From: Marinilabiliaceae bacterium JC040
GTDB taxonomy: Bacteria; Bacteroidota; Bacteroidia; Bacteroidales; Marinifilaceae
NCBI GenBank assembly: GCA_022496785.1
Contig: SNAP01000011.1
Coordinates: 280-64,279, forward strand
Direction: 5' to 3'
Length of the DNA: 64,000 nucleotides
A program made the translations under genes and the position numbers. Under the pieces are notes generated by a model that saw nothing but the letters and a program-made list of their open reading frames with translations, was not told where the DNA came from and ran no database searches. How positions within the stretch are numbered: position 1 is the first letter of the stretch; every line of letters starts with the position of its first letter. Positions 46,471-56,173 of the stretch are shown one piece after another.

Positions 46471-47718
46471 ATGGTAGATATTTTTGAAAGAGTTAAAAAT
46501 AACATGGGTAATATTGGTAAATATGCCAAACAATCACACGGTTATTTTTCATTCCCAAAATTAGAAGGAGAAATTGCTCCTCGTATGCAATTCAGAGGTA
46601 AAGAAGTACTAACTTGGAGTTTAAACAATTATATAGGTCTTGCAAATCACCCAGAAGTTAGAAAAGCTGATGCTGAAGGTGCTGAAAAATGGGGTCTAGC
46701 TTATCCTATGGGAGCTAGAATGATGAGTGGACAAACTAGTTTACACGAGAAATTAGAAAGACAATTAGCTGATTTTGTTGGTAAACCTGATGCTTTCCTT
46801 CTTAACTTTGGATACCAAGGTATGGTTTCAATCATAGATGCTATGACTTCTAGACACGATTGTATTGTTTACGATTCAGAAGCTCACGCTTGTATCATGG
46901 ATGGTTTAAGACTTACTCCTGCAAAAAGATTTGTATTCCCTCACAACGATATTCAAAACCTTGAAAAAGAACTTGAAAGAGCTACTAAATGGGTTGATAG
47001 AACTGGTGGTGGTATACTTGTTATCACTGAAGGTGTATTCGGTATGGCTGGTGATTTAGGTAAATTGGATAAAATCGTTGCTCTTAAAGAAAAATACAAT
47101 TTCCGTATCCTTGTTGACGATGCTCACGGTTTTGGTACTATGGGTGAAACTGGTGCTGGAACTCCAGAACATTTCCACGTTCAAGAAGGTATTGACTTAC
47201 ATTTTGCAACTTTCGCTAAAGCAATGGCTGGTATCGGTGCTTTCATAGCTTGTGACGAAGACATTTGTAACTATTTAAGATACAATATGCGTTCTCAAAC
47301 TTTTGCTAAATCTCTTCCTATGCCAATAGTTGAGGGATCTATCAAACGTCTTGAACTTCTTAAAACTGAAAAAGAATTAAAAGATAATCTTTGGAAAATA
47401 GCAGAAGCTCTTCAATCTGGTCTTAAAGAAGCAGGTTTAAATATTGGTGTTACAGAATCTCCAGTAACTCCTGTTTATCTTTCTGGTAGTGTAGCTGAAG
47501 GTACTCAAGTTTGTATGGATCTTCGTGAAAATCATGGAGTTTTCTGTTCAATAGTTGTTTATCCTGTTATACCTAAAGGACAATTATTATTAAGACTTAT
47601 TCCAACAGCAATGCATACTTTAGAAGATGTTGAATATACAATCAACGCATTTAAAGATGTAGCTAAGAAACTTGCTGACGGTAAATATTCAAAAGATAAA
47701 TTAGCTGATGTAATGTAA
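46471..47718 (+). CDS. spt: Serine palmitoyltransferase (alpha-oxoamine synthase)
   Basis: PLP enzyme condensing serine with a fatty acyl-CoA to 3-ketosphinganine, the first step of Bacteroidota sphingolipids. 415 residues, one continuous chain. Landmarks: SLNNYIGLANHPEV, YGSEAH-like YDSEAHAC, VDDAHGFGTMGETGAG and the PLP lysine K250 in FATFAKAMAGIGAF. The related enzymes KBL and BioF share these motifs; the N-terminal extension and FAKAMAG context fit the Bacteroides SPT group best. Monocistronic. Confidence 0.85.
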   Translation: MVDIFERVKNNMGNIGKYAKQSHGYFSFPKLEGEIAPRMQFRGKEVLTWSLNNYIGLANHPEVRKADAEGAEKWGLAYPMGARMMSGQTSLHEKLERQLADFVGKPDAFLLNFGYQGMVSIIDAMTSRHDCIVYDSEAHACIMDGLRLTPAKRFVFPHNDIQNLEKELERATKWVDRTGGGILVITEGVFGMAGDLGKLDKIVALKEKYNFRILVDDAHGFGTMGETGAGTPEHFHVQEGIDLHFATFAKAMAGIGAFIACDEDICNYLRYNMRSQTFAKSLPMPIVEGSIKRLELLKTEKELKDNLWKIAEALQSGLKEAGLNIGVTESPVTPVYLSGSVAEGTQVCMDLRENHGVFCSIVVYPVIPKGQLLLRLIPTAMHTLEDVEYTINAFKDVAKKLADGKYSKDKLADVM

Positions 47719-47741
47719 TAAAATACAAAGCTTTACAATAA

Positions 47742-47774
47742 AAAAGAGAGTGAATATTAAATTCACTCTCTTTT
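47742..47774. terminator. Bidirectional terminator between spt and the haem operon
   Basis: Perfect 14-bp stem AAAAGAGAGTGAAT (47742-47755) / ATTCACTCTCTTTT (47761-47774), 5-base loop, between convergent units. Confidence 0.88.
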
Positions 47775-47814
47775 CTTTTATATGTCTAGTCCTGAAATAA
47801 GTTAACACAAAATC

Positions 47815-48693
47815 TTAACTTATTCTCTTCCTCTTTTTCGATTTCATAATATAAAAAACAAGTACAGATATAAAAGCTAGTGCGAGAACTATCATACTAG
47901 TCTTATATTCTAACGGATGTAACCATATTTCTTTATACATTTTCAAACGTGCCATCACTTCAACAAAAGTCCACAATACTATCACTGTTGCTATGGCATA
48001 TCTTATAGCATACCCCCAAACATTAATTCTTATTAATCTGTTAAACATGAAAATAGAACCAATCAAACATCCCCATGCTAATGTAGAAGTAAACCAACTA
48101 TCATCTCCGATAAATTCACTATCATAACAAAAAAGAAGAATTAAATAACAAGCCCACATCATCACATTAAGCTCCATAAACGTAACTATTGATACATGAT
48201 GAGTAATAGGTTTTAATTCAACCTTAAGTTTTGTGCCCTTAAAAAAATGTTTCTGAATGTAATTAAAAAAATCGCAACCACTCTTTATACTAAAAACGTA
48301 AAGAAGGAGAAACATTATTAAAAAACCAAAACTCGAAGGCATTATAAGATACTCTGGTTTACTTTTTTCCACTCCATCTACTATCAGTCTATCTACACCA
48401 AATCTAGCTGCATAATATACATAAACAAACTCTACCCATCCGGTCCAAAACAATAAACCTCCTAACAATCCCATCATGGTTTGCTTAGCATCTCCGTTAA
48501 CAAAAACGCCCCAAATAGTAATTATTAAACCTACACCTCCCATTGCAAAAGCAGCTTTATACAAACTACTACCTTCTAGAAAATGCTGCATTAATATCAT
48601 AATAGCATGACCTATAGGCATAGAAAACAATACTATCATAAAAGATAAACCACCTATTAATAGACTCTTTCTATTTATTTTATTCAAAGCCAT
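47815..48693 (-). CDS. Polytopic membrane protein of the haem-uptake-like operon
   Basis: Not recognised. 292 residues with about eight hydrophobic helices, a Lys/Arg-rich C-terminal tail (KSKKRKR) and several aromatic and histidine residues at helix ends (PIGHAIM; ITHHVS; ELNVMMWACY). No ABC, MFS or CobN motif. It is the last gene of the hmu-type operon, 10 bases after hmuY, so a role in haem or porphyrin handling at the inner membrane is possible but unproven. Confidence 0.65.
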   Translation of the reverse strand: MALNKINRKSLLIGGLSFMIVLFSMPIGHAIMILMQHFLEGSSLYKAAFAMGGVGLIITIWGVFVNGDAKQTMMGLLGGLLFWTGWVEFVYVYYAARFGVDRLIVDGVEKSKPEYLIMPSSFGFLIMFLLLYVFSIKSGCDFFNYIQKHFFKGTKLKVELKPITHHVSIVTFMELNVMMWACYLILLFCYDSEFIGDDSWFTSTLAWGCLIGSIFMFNRLIRINVWGYAIRYAIATVIVLWTFVEVMARLKMYKEIWLHPLEYKTSMIVLALAFISVLVFYIMKSKKRKRIS

Positions 48694-48703
48694 AATCCAA
48701 ATC

Positions 48704-49444
48704 TTATTTTAACAATAATTCATCACAATAAAAACTAATCTTCCCACCTGTTTCTCCAATATTTACACTAGTATCGAACCAACTTATAATCTGCAATTTA
48801 AAATAATGTTTCCCATTTGAAGTCCTAATCACATAAGTATGAAAAGAAGGTATATATGAATGTGGTGGACCTACAAATCTTAAAGCATTTTCAAGCAACT
48901 TATTGGCTGTAGTTTTTGTTCGTTTAGGCCCCTTATTAGGGTCAAACCAAGGAATATTATGAAGATTATTCTCTACACAATAATGCACCCAATCCCTTTC
49001 TGCCATCGTTATAAAAACATCATCAGTATCTAACACCCAGTTCGCATTAGAAGGTAATTGAGATACATATTTTAATTCTTCATAACCTCCATATCCCATA
49101 TCAATAACTCCTCCTAAACCTGGACCACTAGTTCCACTATTTGTTCTAAGAGTATAACCACAAAACGCTAAATCCCAATCATAACGCGACAATTGCTCTC
49201 CTTCTTTAATATCAGATTCTGCCCTATCTGCATTATATACATCTCCTGTTCTTAAATTATAATAAATCCAATCGTTAGTAATTCTATTAATATAACCCGA
49301 CCTTCTTGGAAGTACCTTACCATCAAAAGGCAAAGCATCATACTCTATATCCATGCAAGAAACACATATTGCACTAATTAAAATTGTAAAGATTACTATC
49401 TTAAAACAATTCCTCACACTAAAAGAAATACATTTATACCTCAT
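48704..49444 (-). CDS. hmuY: HmuY-family haem-binding lipoprotein
   Basis: 246 residues. N-terminal export helix with lipobox CVSC (Cys30). The HmuY fold is marked by WIYYNLRTGDVYN, SRYDWDLAFCGYTLRTNSGTSGPG and a late HYFKLQIISWFD strand. In Porphyromonas gingivalis HmuY is a surface haemophore passing haem to HmuR. Here it lies 6 bases downstream of the TonB-dependent receptor, the reverse of the P. gingivalis order. Confidence 0.88.
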   Translation of the reverse strand: MRYKCISFSVRNCFKIVIFTILISAICVSCMDIEYDALPFDGKVLPRRSGYINRITNDWIYYNLRTGDVYNADRAESDIKEGEQLSRYDWDLAFCGYTLRTNSGTSGPGLGGVIDMGYGGYEELKYVSQLPSNANWVLDTDDVFITMAERDWVHYCVENNLHNIPWFDPNKGPKRTKTTANKLLENALRFVGPPHSYIPSFHTYVIRTSNGKHYFKLQIISWFDTSVNIGETGGKISFYCDELLLK

Positions 49445-49450
49445 ATTATA

Positions 49451-51805
49451 TTATTTAAAAAATTGGGTAATATCATCTATATTAACTTCTAACTGAACAT
49501 GAAACCTTCTTCCTGGTGTTGCAGGTATATTAAACATTGTTACTCCAGAACCTAATGTCTCAGGAGTATAATTAAAAAGATTATCTACACCTATTGACAA
49601 TTTATACTTATTAAAAAATGTTTGGTTTAGATTAATATTACATAAAGCATAAGCAGGTAGAGAACATTCAAAATACGCATTTCTCGACCATTTATAATTT
49701 TCTTGAACCAATCTATCCTGAACATGAAATGTTTTATCACCCATTATAGAAGCTGAAAAAGATAAATCTAAAGAATACTTTTTCGACCTATACCTATAAG
49801 AACAACCTATATTTGCTGAATGAGGACTGGTAGTATTAACTTTAACACCTCTTAAATCACTAACATGTACATAAGAATAAGATGCTGTTAAAAGATAATT
49901 TTCCAAAAAATGATATCTTCCTAAAAACTCAAGGCCATATAAAGTTTGATGTTCAAGATTCATATATTCAAAATTGTATTGCATATCATAAATCTTCCAA
50001 ACCCCCTCTATTTTATCTATAAATTCATTCACATATACTGTAGATGAAAGGAACAAACTACTATCTGAATATTCAGAAGAAATAGCAGCATAATGATTCT
50101 TCTCTGGCTGTATATCTTCATTTCCTCTTATTTGAAACATTCCTAAATGATCCCAATTGAAAAACAATTCCTTAATAGAAGGACTTCTATAACCCATGGA
50201 ATAATTAAAACGAAAAGATAAATTCTCATTTAAAGACAATTTACTTGCTAATTTAGGAGTAGCCATAAACCCAAACTGCTTACTATAATTACTCCTTACT
50301 CCAGCAGAGATTATCCATTTATCATTTAATTTATAATCATCTTGAATAAAATATTCTAATTCATTTAAACCCCTAGTTGTCATTTTTTGATTAACAAATC
50401 TATCACTTGTCAAATCATCTTGAAAATATTCAAAACCTGCTATTAAATCGTGAGCTTTAAAATAATTACTTCTAAAAGTAAGTTTAGGCTGTATAATATG
50501 AGAATCATAAACTTTCATTCTATAATCTCTTCTCTCTAAACGCTTATATCTATTATAAAAATCGGTATGATAATTTGCTGTTATAGATATTACATCCTTT
50601 ATTTTATATGTAATTTTTGCTGTACCTGTTAAATCACTTGCTTGAGAAAAATACAAATCTTGAACCATATCAAAAGTATTCATCTTAAACATAGAACCCT
50701 TTAAAACAAACTCCCAATTCTCATTCGGATTCCAATAAAATTTTTGTGAAGCTGTTATATGTTGATTACCCTCTATTCCCATTGGAGCATGTTTTCTAGG
50801 ACTTCTTATAACAACATCTTCATCTAAAAAATCGTTATTAGCAGCTCTATATATCTTAACATCATTAGCTTTTTGGTAAAGATAAAAAGCATCAACAGAA
50901 CTATACCAAACATCAGTCTGACTAGTGAATTTACCAAGATTAAAACCAGAAGATACCCAATATTGTATATTTGGCATATCAACATGTTTTTCATACATAT
51001 ACAAAAAATCTTTCTTCGAGGGATTAGGATAATTTCTTTCATTCATCTCCCCCCAACGCATTCCTGCATTTATTGTAAAAGGACGTTTTGTCTTCTTAGT
51101 AATAAGATTTATAACTGCACCTGAAGCCCTTGAACCATATAAAGTACTTGATGCTCCTTTCACAATTTCTACTCTATCAATAGCATGTAAATTAAATCTT
51201 TCATAGTCTAGATTCCCAGCCATTTCACCTGTCAATCTCTCACCATCTATAAGAAATAAAATATGTCTTGCATCTAAACCTTGCATACTTATTTCACTAC
51301 CAAATCCTACTTTTTGAATATTCATTCCAGGAGTCTCTTGCTGTAGAGCTTGCTGAAGATTACTATAACCCGCATCTACTAGAGCCTTAGCACTAACAAC
51401 TTGAGTCATCACTGGAGACAATTTAATTGGCTTAGGAGCTCTAGTACTTGTCACAACTACTTGATTAAGCATCATCACATCCTCTGAAAGACTTATTGTA
51501 TAATTCTTTTTACCTAATTTTAAACGGCCAGTCTTACTAATATACCCAAGCATACTCACAGAATAATAACACCATTTCTCAGAATTAATAGTCAAACTAG
51601 CAATACCCCTACTATCTGTCATACAGAAATTCTTTTGCTTATCTATATCATCTTTCGAACCACCGTAGATAATTGTTGCAGCAACAACAGGTAGTTGGGT
51701 GTCTTTTTCAATAATTTTCAAATTAATTTTAGAAGTTTGAGCTTCTGTCTCTACTATAAAAGATGAAAACAGAAGCAACAAACCCAACAAATATCTAATA
51801 TTCAC
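49451..51805 (-). CDS. TonB-dependent receptor, HmuR-like
   Basis: 784-residue outer-membrane receptor. Signal peptide (about 1-22), a CarboxypepD_reg-like domain (about 25-110), plug (about 120-235; VVVTSTRAPKPIKLSPV, VEIVKGASSTLYGSRASGAV), then the 22-strand barrel ending in a terminal Phe-Lys. GYRSPSIKEL with GNEDIQPE is the counterpart of the FRAP/NPNL boxes of haem receptors. Paired with HmuY, so haem or another metalloporphyrin is the likely ligand. Confidence 0.88.
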   Translation of the reverse strand: MNIRYLLGLLLLFSSFIVETEAQTSKINLKIIEKDTQLPVVAATIIYGGSKDDIDKQKNFCMTDSRGIASLTINSEKWCYYSVSMLGYISKTGRLKLGKKNYTISLSEDVMMLNQVVVTSTRAPKPIKLSPVMTQVVSAKALVDAGYSNLQQALQQETPGMNIQKVGFGSEISMQGLDARHILFLIDGERLTGEMAGNLDYERFNLHAIDRVEIVKGASSTLYGSRASGAVINLITKKTKRPFTINAGMRWGEMNERNYPNPSKKDFLYMYEKHVDMPNIQYWVSSGFNLGKFTSQTDVWYSSVDAFYLYQKANDVKIYRAANNDFLDEDVVIRSPRKHAPMGIEGNQHITASQKFYWNPNENWEFVLKGSMFKMNTFDMVQDLYFSQASDLTGTAKITYKIKDVISITANYHTDFYNRYKRLERRDYRMKVYDSHIIQPKLTFRSNYFKAHDLIAGFEYFQDDLTSDRFVNQKMTTRGLNELEYFIQDDYKLNDKWIISAGVRSNYSKQFGFMATPKLASKLSLNENLSFRFNYSMGYRSPSIKELFFNWDHLGMFQIRGNEDIQPEKNHYAAISSEYSDSSLFLSSTVYVNEFIDKIEGVWKIYDMQYNFEYMNLEHQTLYGLEFLGRYHFLENYLLTASYSYVHVSDLRGVKVNTTSPHSANIGCSYRYRSKKYSLDLSFSASIMGDKTFHVQDRLVQENYKWSRNAYFECSLPAYALCNINLNQTFFNKYKLSIGVDNLFNYTPETLGSGVTMFNIPATPGRRFHVQLEVNIDDITQFFK

Positions 51806-51833
51806 TTTGCTATTTTTATTTTATTTAAGATCT

Positions 51834-52454
51834 TTAAAGACCATGATCTTTCTTATATTTTTGTAAGTCCATTTCATATTGCTTCCTTTCTTCTTCAAAA
51901 TTATTAATTCTATCATAATCAATAACTTGCTGAAAACAATTAGACATAACATTCATAACATTGAAATTTATTGTAAATTGTATTTCCTTAGTCTTTAAAT
52001 TAAGAATGCCTTTAATATTAGCTCCTCCATTAGATTCTCCTAAATCTTTAGGTTTACCATTCTCCATAGCAGCAATACTACCATTATTACCTTTAAATTT
52101 CACCCATCCACTTCCTGGATTTTCATCTCTTTCCCAAGAATTCAAACCCATAAAATCCGTATATATTTTAAATGTTATCTCAAAAGGCATAGTTCCAACA
52201 GAGAAATTCTCAAGAACTACTCTCATTCTATCTCCCTCCCATTTAAAATCATATTTGGCAGGACAACCATTTTTAAGAAGTGTTTTATCAATATTATTAA
52301 TTTTGCATTTTGTTGATAAAACAATAGGTCCATTAAGTATCTCCTTAGCCAGTCTCACTTCACGAGAATCAGCTTTCCTAACTTTTTCTTTAGCACAACC
52401 AGCTAAGAAGATCATCAATACAATAGAAAAATAAACGAAAAACTTTGTCTTCAT
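51834..52454 (-). CDS. DUF4903-like lipoprotein
   Basis: 206 residues, lipobox FLAGC (Cys20). The body is beta-rich: strands around RMRVVLENFSVGTMPFEITFKIYTD and IKGILNLKTKEIQFTINFNVM, like the calycin-type DUF4903 lipoproteins of Bacteroidales; a charged helix forms the C-terminus. Second gene of the operon, 4 bases after the LRR lipoprotein, which has a related C-terminal segment. Probably surface or periplasmic; ligand unknown. Confidence 0.6.
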   Translation of the reverse strand: MKTKFFVYFSIVLMIFLAGCAKEKVRKADSREVRLAKEILNGPIVLSTKCKINNIDKTLLKNGCPAKYDFKWEGDRMRVVLENFSVGTMPFEITFKIYTDFMGLNSWERDENPGSGWVKFKGNNGSIAAMENGKPKDLGESNGGANIKGILNLKTKEIQFTINFNVMNVMSNCFQQVIDYDRINNFEEERKQYEMDLQKYKKDHGL

Positions 52455-52458
52455 TATT

Positions 52459-54261
52459 TTATTTTTTTACTCCTTTAAAATGCACATAAGTATCGAAAGA
52501 AATCCCCATAAATGTTGCATTCAAAGATTTACAAGCAAAACTTAAATTTGAATCTGAAATATTACCAGAATATTCAGCATCAAACTTTTTAAAACTAAAA
52601 CCAAAAATTGCTTTAGTAATTATAGATTTTCTTGATTTACCAGATATCTTACCATTAAAAAGAGATAAATCTTTTGCATGTATTTCTATTTTAAGAGGCA
52701 TTTTCCCAATCTTCATTGGAGCTACATGAATAGAAACTTTATTATTTGAGATATTACATTCTGCCGTTTTGTTTGTAACAGGATTTTTTGAAGAACCATT
52801 CATTGAAACCTCATCGAAATCACCAAAATAATTTACAGAAGAACTAGCAGAAAGTCCACATAATTCTTTTGAATTCATAAATTCACTAGACTCAGTATCA
52901 TTCCAATCGTAATTAGAAGCTGTTATACTTCCTTTATATTTACTAATGAAAGCTTTTACTTCTGCTTTTTCATATATTTCTTTTGTGATTTCAAAATTAA
53001 TTTCTCCTTCTTTTTCATTTTTCTCTCCTTCATTAATCCAATATTTTACTTCAGGAAAGATAATTTTACAAGCAGGTATTTCAGATAAAGAAAGATTATA
53101 AAAAGCCTCAAAACATGTCAAATCTAATTCTTCAAGTTTAGGACAATTTGTTATTCCTGAACCGAAAAAAGCTCCCTTTGTCTTAGGAAATTTTATTGTC
53201 TTAAGGTTTTCACAATTCACAAAAGCAAAACCATTAGAATCCATCCAATTTGAATAAGCATCCTTACCCCTTGAAGTAATTGCTGTCTTCGATAAATCAA
53301 CACTTTCTAATTCAGTATTACTATAAAATCCAATATTATATAAATTACTAGCATCAGATAAATTGATATTAGAACAAGAAATATTCATCACCATCAATCT
53401 TTTAATATTAGAATCAAGTTTCATATAATCGATATGGCTATCAGCTTTAGCAATAAAAGTAACATTTGGCGCAGAATAGAATGGATTTGCAAGAAAATAT
53501 TGTAAACCCTCAGGATTTAAACCTGCTGACTCATCCATAAAATTAATACTTACAATAGATTCAGAAGTCCTTATATGCTTATTAATATCCAATTTATCTC
53601 CTACAAATAAGTTAGATTCAGGAAATATACTTTTCAAATAATCTCTAAATTTAGGATCAGGTATTTCTCTTAAAGTATTAAATTTCTTTTCTCCCAATTT
53701 AACATCTATATCACCCTTTTCTATTGCAGCTTTATTCTTTCTATAAAAAGGAAGAATATCACACATATTATATTTGGCACTAAGTGGTAAATATAAAGCA
53801 ACAACCTTATGAAGTTCTTTTACAGATTCTTCACCATTATCTTCATATTTAACATCAACAAGATTTATAAATTCATAAATCTTATTTTTCCTTAGATCTA
53901 TTTTTACTACAGATTTTGGTAATACATTAAAATCAAATTCATTTCCAAAATCATTATTAGAAAGATTAAGCTCTTCTAATTTTGGAAAAATACCTAGACC
54001 AGAAACATCAGACAATTCACAATTTGAAAGATCAAGCTTTGTTCTATTTAGAACAGCATCATTAATAACCAACTTACCGTTCTTAAAAGTAAATTCATTT
54101 GGTCTAGATTTCAAAACAGCTAATAACTGCTCGTTCTTTATAATTTCTTCACTAAAGTTTACATCATCATCATCACTACAACTCGTAAAGAAAATTCCTA
54201 CACTAGGTAAAATAAACAATACCAAGAATAAATACTTTATTTTCGTCAATAAATATTTCAT
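52459..54261 (-). CDS. Leucine-rich-repeat lipoprotein
   Basis: 600 residues, lipobox FTSC (Cys28) followed by SDDDD, a surface-export-like acidic patch. About 45-145 and 230-410 hold irregular leucine-rich repeats (LDLSNCELSDVSGLGIFPKLEELNLSN form). The C-terminus (about 480-600) is a beta-rich domain with PMKIGKMPLKIEIHAKDL, resembling the fold of the next gene product. First gene of the haem-uptake-like operon; a binding or adhesion role is the plain inference. Confidence 0.7.
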   Translation of the reverse strand: MKYLLTKIKYLFLVLFILPSVGIFFTSCSDDDDVNFSEEIIKNEQLLAVLKSRPNEFTFKNGKLVINDAVLNRTKLDLSNCELSDVSGLGIFPKLEELNLSNNDFGNEFDFNVLPKSVVKIDLRKNKIYEFINLVDVKYEDNGEESVKELHKVVALYLPLSAKYNMCDILPFYRKNKAAIEKGDIDVKLGEKKFNTLREIPDPKFRDYLKSIFPESNLFVGDKLDINKHIRTSESIVSINFMDESAGLNPEGLQYFLANPFYSAPNVTFIAKADSHIDYMKLDSNIKRLMVMNISCSNINLSDASNLYNIGFYSNTELESVDLSKTAITSRGKDAYSNWMDSNGFAFVNCENLKTIKFPKTKGAFFGSGITNCPKLEELDLTCFEAFYNLSLSEIPACKIIFPEVKYWINEGEKNEKEGEINFEITKEIYEKAEVKAFISKYKGSITASNYDWNDTESSEFMNSKELCGLSASSSVNYFGDFDEVSMNGSSKNPVTNKTAECNISNNKVSIHVAPMKIGKMPLKIEIHAKDLSLFNGKISGKSRKSIITKAIFGFSFKKFDAEYSGNISDSNLSFACKSLNATFMGISFDTYVHFKGVKK

Positions 54262-54308
54262 ATATTTAGATTTTATATAATTATTAAATCAATCAATTAA
54301 CTCATCGA

Positions 54309-54316
54309 CAAATATA
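54309..54316 (-). promoter_or_regulatory. -7 box of the haem-uptake-like operon
   Basis: Minus-strand TATATTTG, 47 bases before the LRR gene ATG. I saw no Fur-type palindrome. Confidence 0.55.
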
Positions 54317-54480
54317 CACGGCCATTTATTCACAGAAAATAGTAATATGTTACTATTTTACATGAACAAACTCATATTATAACGTGATAGACTTTATAAA
54401 AGATATTTTTTGAGATTTCACAAACAAACAAAACCACTCTATTAAAACCCTTAATCTCTAATCATATAGAATAATTATTG

Positions 54481-54488
54481 TATTTTTG
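54481..54488 (+). promoter_or_regulatory. -7 box of the serine hydrolase gene
   Basis: TATTTTTG, 44 bases before the ATG. Confidence 0.5.
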
Positions 54489-54531
54489 TTTATAAACACA
54501 ATAAACTTATACTAATCAAACACATTATTAT

Positions 54532-56109
54532 ATGAAAAATCCACTAAGACTCATTCTATTCTTATTTATAGTAAGTATATCATTAAATACCAATACTTAC
54601 GCACAAAAATTAAAATCTAAAACGGTAGATAAGATAGTAAACAAAACTATGGAAACATTTAATGTTCCAGGAATAGCTGTTGCAATAATAAAGGATGGAA
54701 AGGTAATACACAATAAAGGATATGGATATCGTTCTTTAGAGTCAAAAGAAGCAGTAGATACACATACTCTATTCGCTATAGCATCTAATAGTAAAGCATT
54801 CACAAGTGCAGCATTATGCATATTAGCAGAAGAGAATAAACTATCACTTAACGACAAAGTTCGAAAATACATACCTGAATTCAAACTATACAATAGCTAT
54901 GTAAGTGAAGAATTCACTATCATAGATCTACTAACACACAGAAGTGGTTTAGGTTTGGGAGCTGGAGATTTAATGATATTTCCTACAAATAATAAATACA
55001 CAAAAAAAGAAATAATACATAATCTAAGATACTTAAAACCAGTATCAAGTTTTAGAACAAAATACGATTATGATAATTTACTATATATAGTAGCAGGAGA
55101 AATCATAGAAAGAGTTTCTGGCCTATCATGGGGAGAATATGTAAATAAAAAGATATTAGAACCTCTAGGCATGACAGAAAGTGCACCTTCATTTACACTT
55201 TTAAAAGACACAAGTAATATAGCAACACCATACGTACCCATAAAAGAAAAACTAATAAAGACTTCACGCTCATATAATGTCAATATCAATCCTGCAGGAG
55301 GTATATATTCTAATACAGCAGAGCTTAGTAAATGGGTAATAACACAACTACAAAATGGTAAATATGAAGGCAAGAAGATATTCTCAAACGTAAGTAGTAG
55401 AAAAATGTGGGCATCTCATACAATCCGTCGTCCTAATCCTATGCCATTTTTTACTTCTAATTTTAATAGTTATGGCTTAGGATGGGAAGTTAAAGACATA
55501 AATGGTCGTAAAGAGGTTTCTCACACTGGAGGATTAACAGGAATGGTTAGTCAGGTAGTTATGATACCGGAATTAAGCCTAGGAATTATTATTCTAACAA
55601 ACCAACAAAGTGGCCTAGCATTCATGAATATATCAGATAAAATAAAAGATTTATATTTAAACAATGGGAACAGAAAACGCTTAGAGTTATACAAGAAATA
55701 TGAATCATATTCAGAAAAAAGAAATCAAGAATCTCAAAAAGAAATTATTAAAATTCTAAATGCTAGTAAAAATAAAATACCATCATTCGGAATAATAGGA
55801 ACATATACAGACAATTGGTTTGGAGATATAAAAATTAGTAAAGACAAAAATCAATATTATTTTACTTCAGAGAAATCTTCATCATTAAAAGGAAAAATGT
55901 ATTATTATAATGCTAACACCTTTATCGTAAAATGGGATGATAGAACTTTAAATGCTGATGCATATATAATGTTTAATCTAAACGAAAAAGGCAAACCTAC
56001 AACATTTACAATGAAAGCTATTTCACCAATAACTGATTTTAGTTTTGATTTTCATGATTTACATTTTAAAGTAAAAAGAAAAAATAATAGAATTGTAAGA
56101 AATAAATAA
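54532..56109 (+). CDS. Secreted serine hydrolase (class C beta-lactamase family)
   Basis: 525 residues, signal peptide to about YAQ (25). The beta-lactamase/transpeptidase-like domain (about 30-385) has the nucleophile motif S85-N-S-K88, a YDN motif near YDYDNLLY and HTGG in place of KTG. A C-terminal DUF3471-like beta domain (about 415-520) follows a helical linker. Such proteins act as D-amino-acid or peptide hydrolases or esterases more often than as true beta-lactamases. Monocistronic, with promoter and terminator. Confidence 0.9.
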   Translation: MKNPLRLILFLFIVSISLNTNTYAQKLKSKTVDKIVNKTMETFNVPGIAVAIIKDGKVIHNKGYGYRSLESKEAVDTHTLFAIASNSKAFTSAALCILAEENKLSLNDKVRKYIPEFKLYNSYVSEEFTIIDLLTHRSGLGLGAGDLMIFPTNNKYTKKEIIHNLRYLKPVSSFRTKYDYDNLLYIVAGEIIERVSGLSWGEYVNKKILEPLGMTESAPSFTLLKDTSNIATPYVPIKEKLIKTSRSYNVNINPAGGIYSNTAELSKWVITQLQNGKYEGKKIFSNVSSRKMWASHTIRRPNPMPFFTSNFNSYGLGWEVKDINGRKEVSHTGGLTGMVSQVVMIPELSLGIIILTNQQSGLAFMNISDKIKDLYLNNGNRKRLELYKKYESYSEKRNQESQKEIIKILNASKNKIPSFGIIGTYTDNWFGDIKISKDKNQYYFTSEKSSSLKGKMYYYNANTFIVKWDDRTLNADAYIMFNLNEKGKPTTFTMKAISPITDFSFDFHDLHFKVKRKNNRIVRNK

Positions 56110-56117
56110 CAAAACAA

Positions 56118-56152
56118 AATAAGCTATCTCTAATAAATAGAGATAGCTTATT
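56118..56152. terminator. Bidirectional terminator between serine hydrolase and cyclase genes
   Basis: Perfect 15-bp stem AATAAGCTATCTCTA (56118-56132) / TAGAGATAGCTTATT (56138-56152), 5-base loop. Confidence 0.87.
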
Positions 56153-56173
56153 CTTTAATAAAATAAAAAATGT

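Noticed and set aside
51961-52434. 157-codon plus-strand frame opposite the DUF4903-like lipoprotein gene
   Set aside because: It mirrors a gene with clear signal peptide and codon pattern; its own product is low-complexity Leu/Ser/Pro-rich with no family trait.
54532-56109. Antibiotic-resistance class C beta-lactamase
   Set aside because: The KTG motif is HTGG and a DUF3471-like tail is present; these mark general serine hydrolases.
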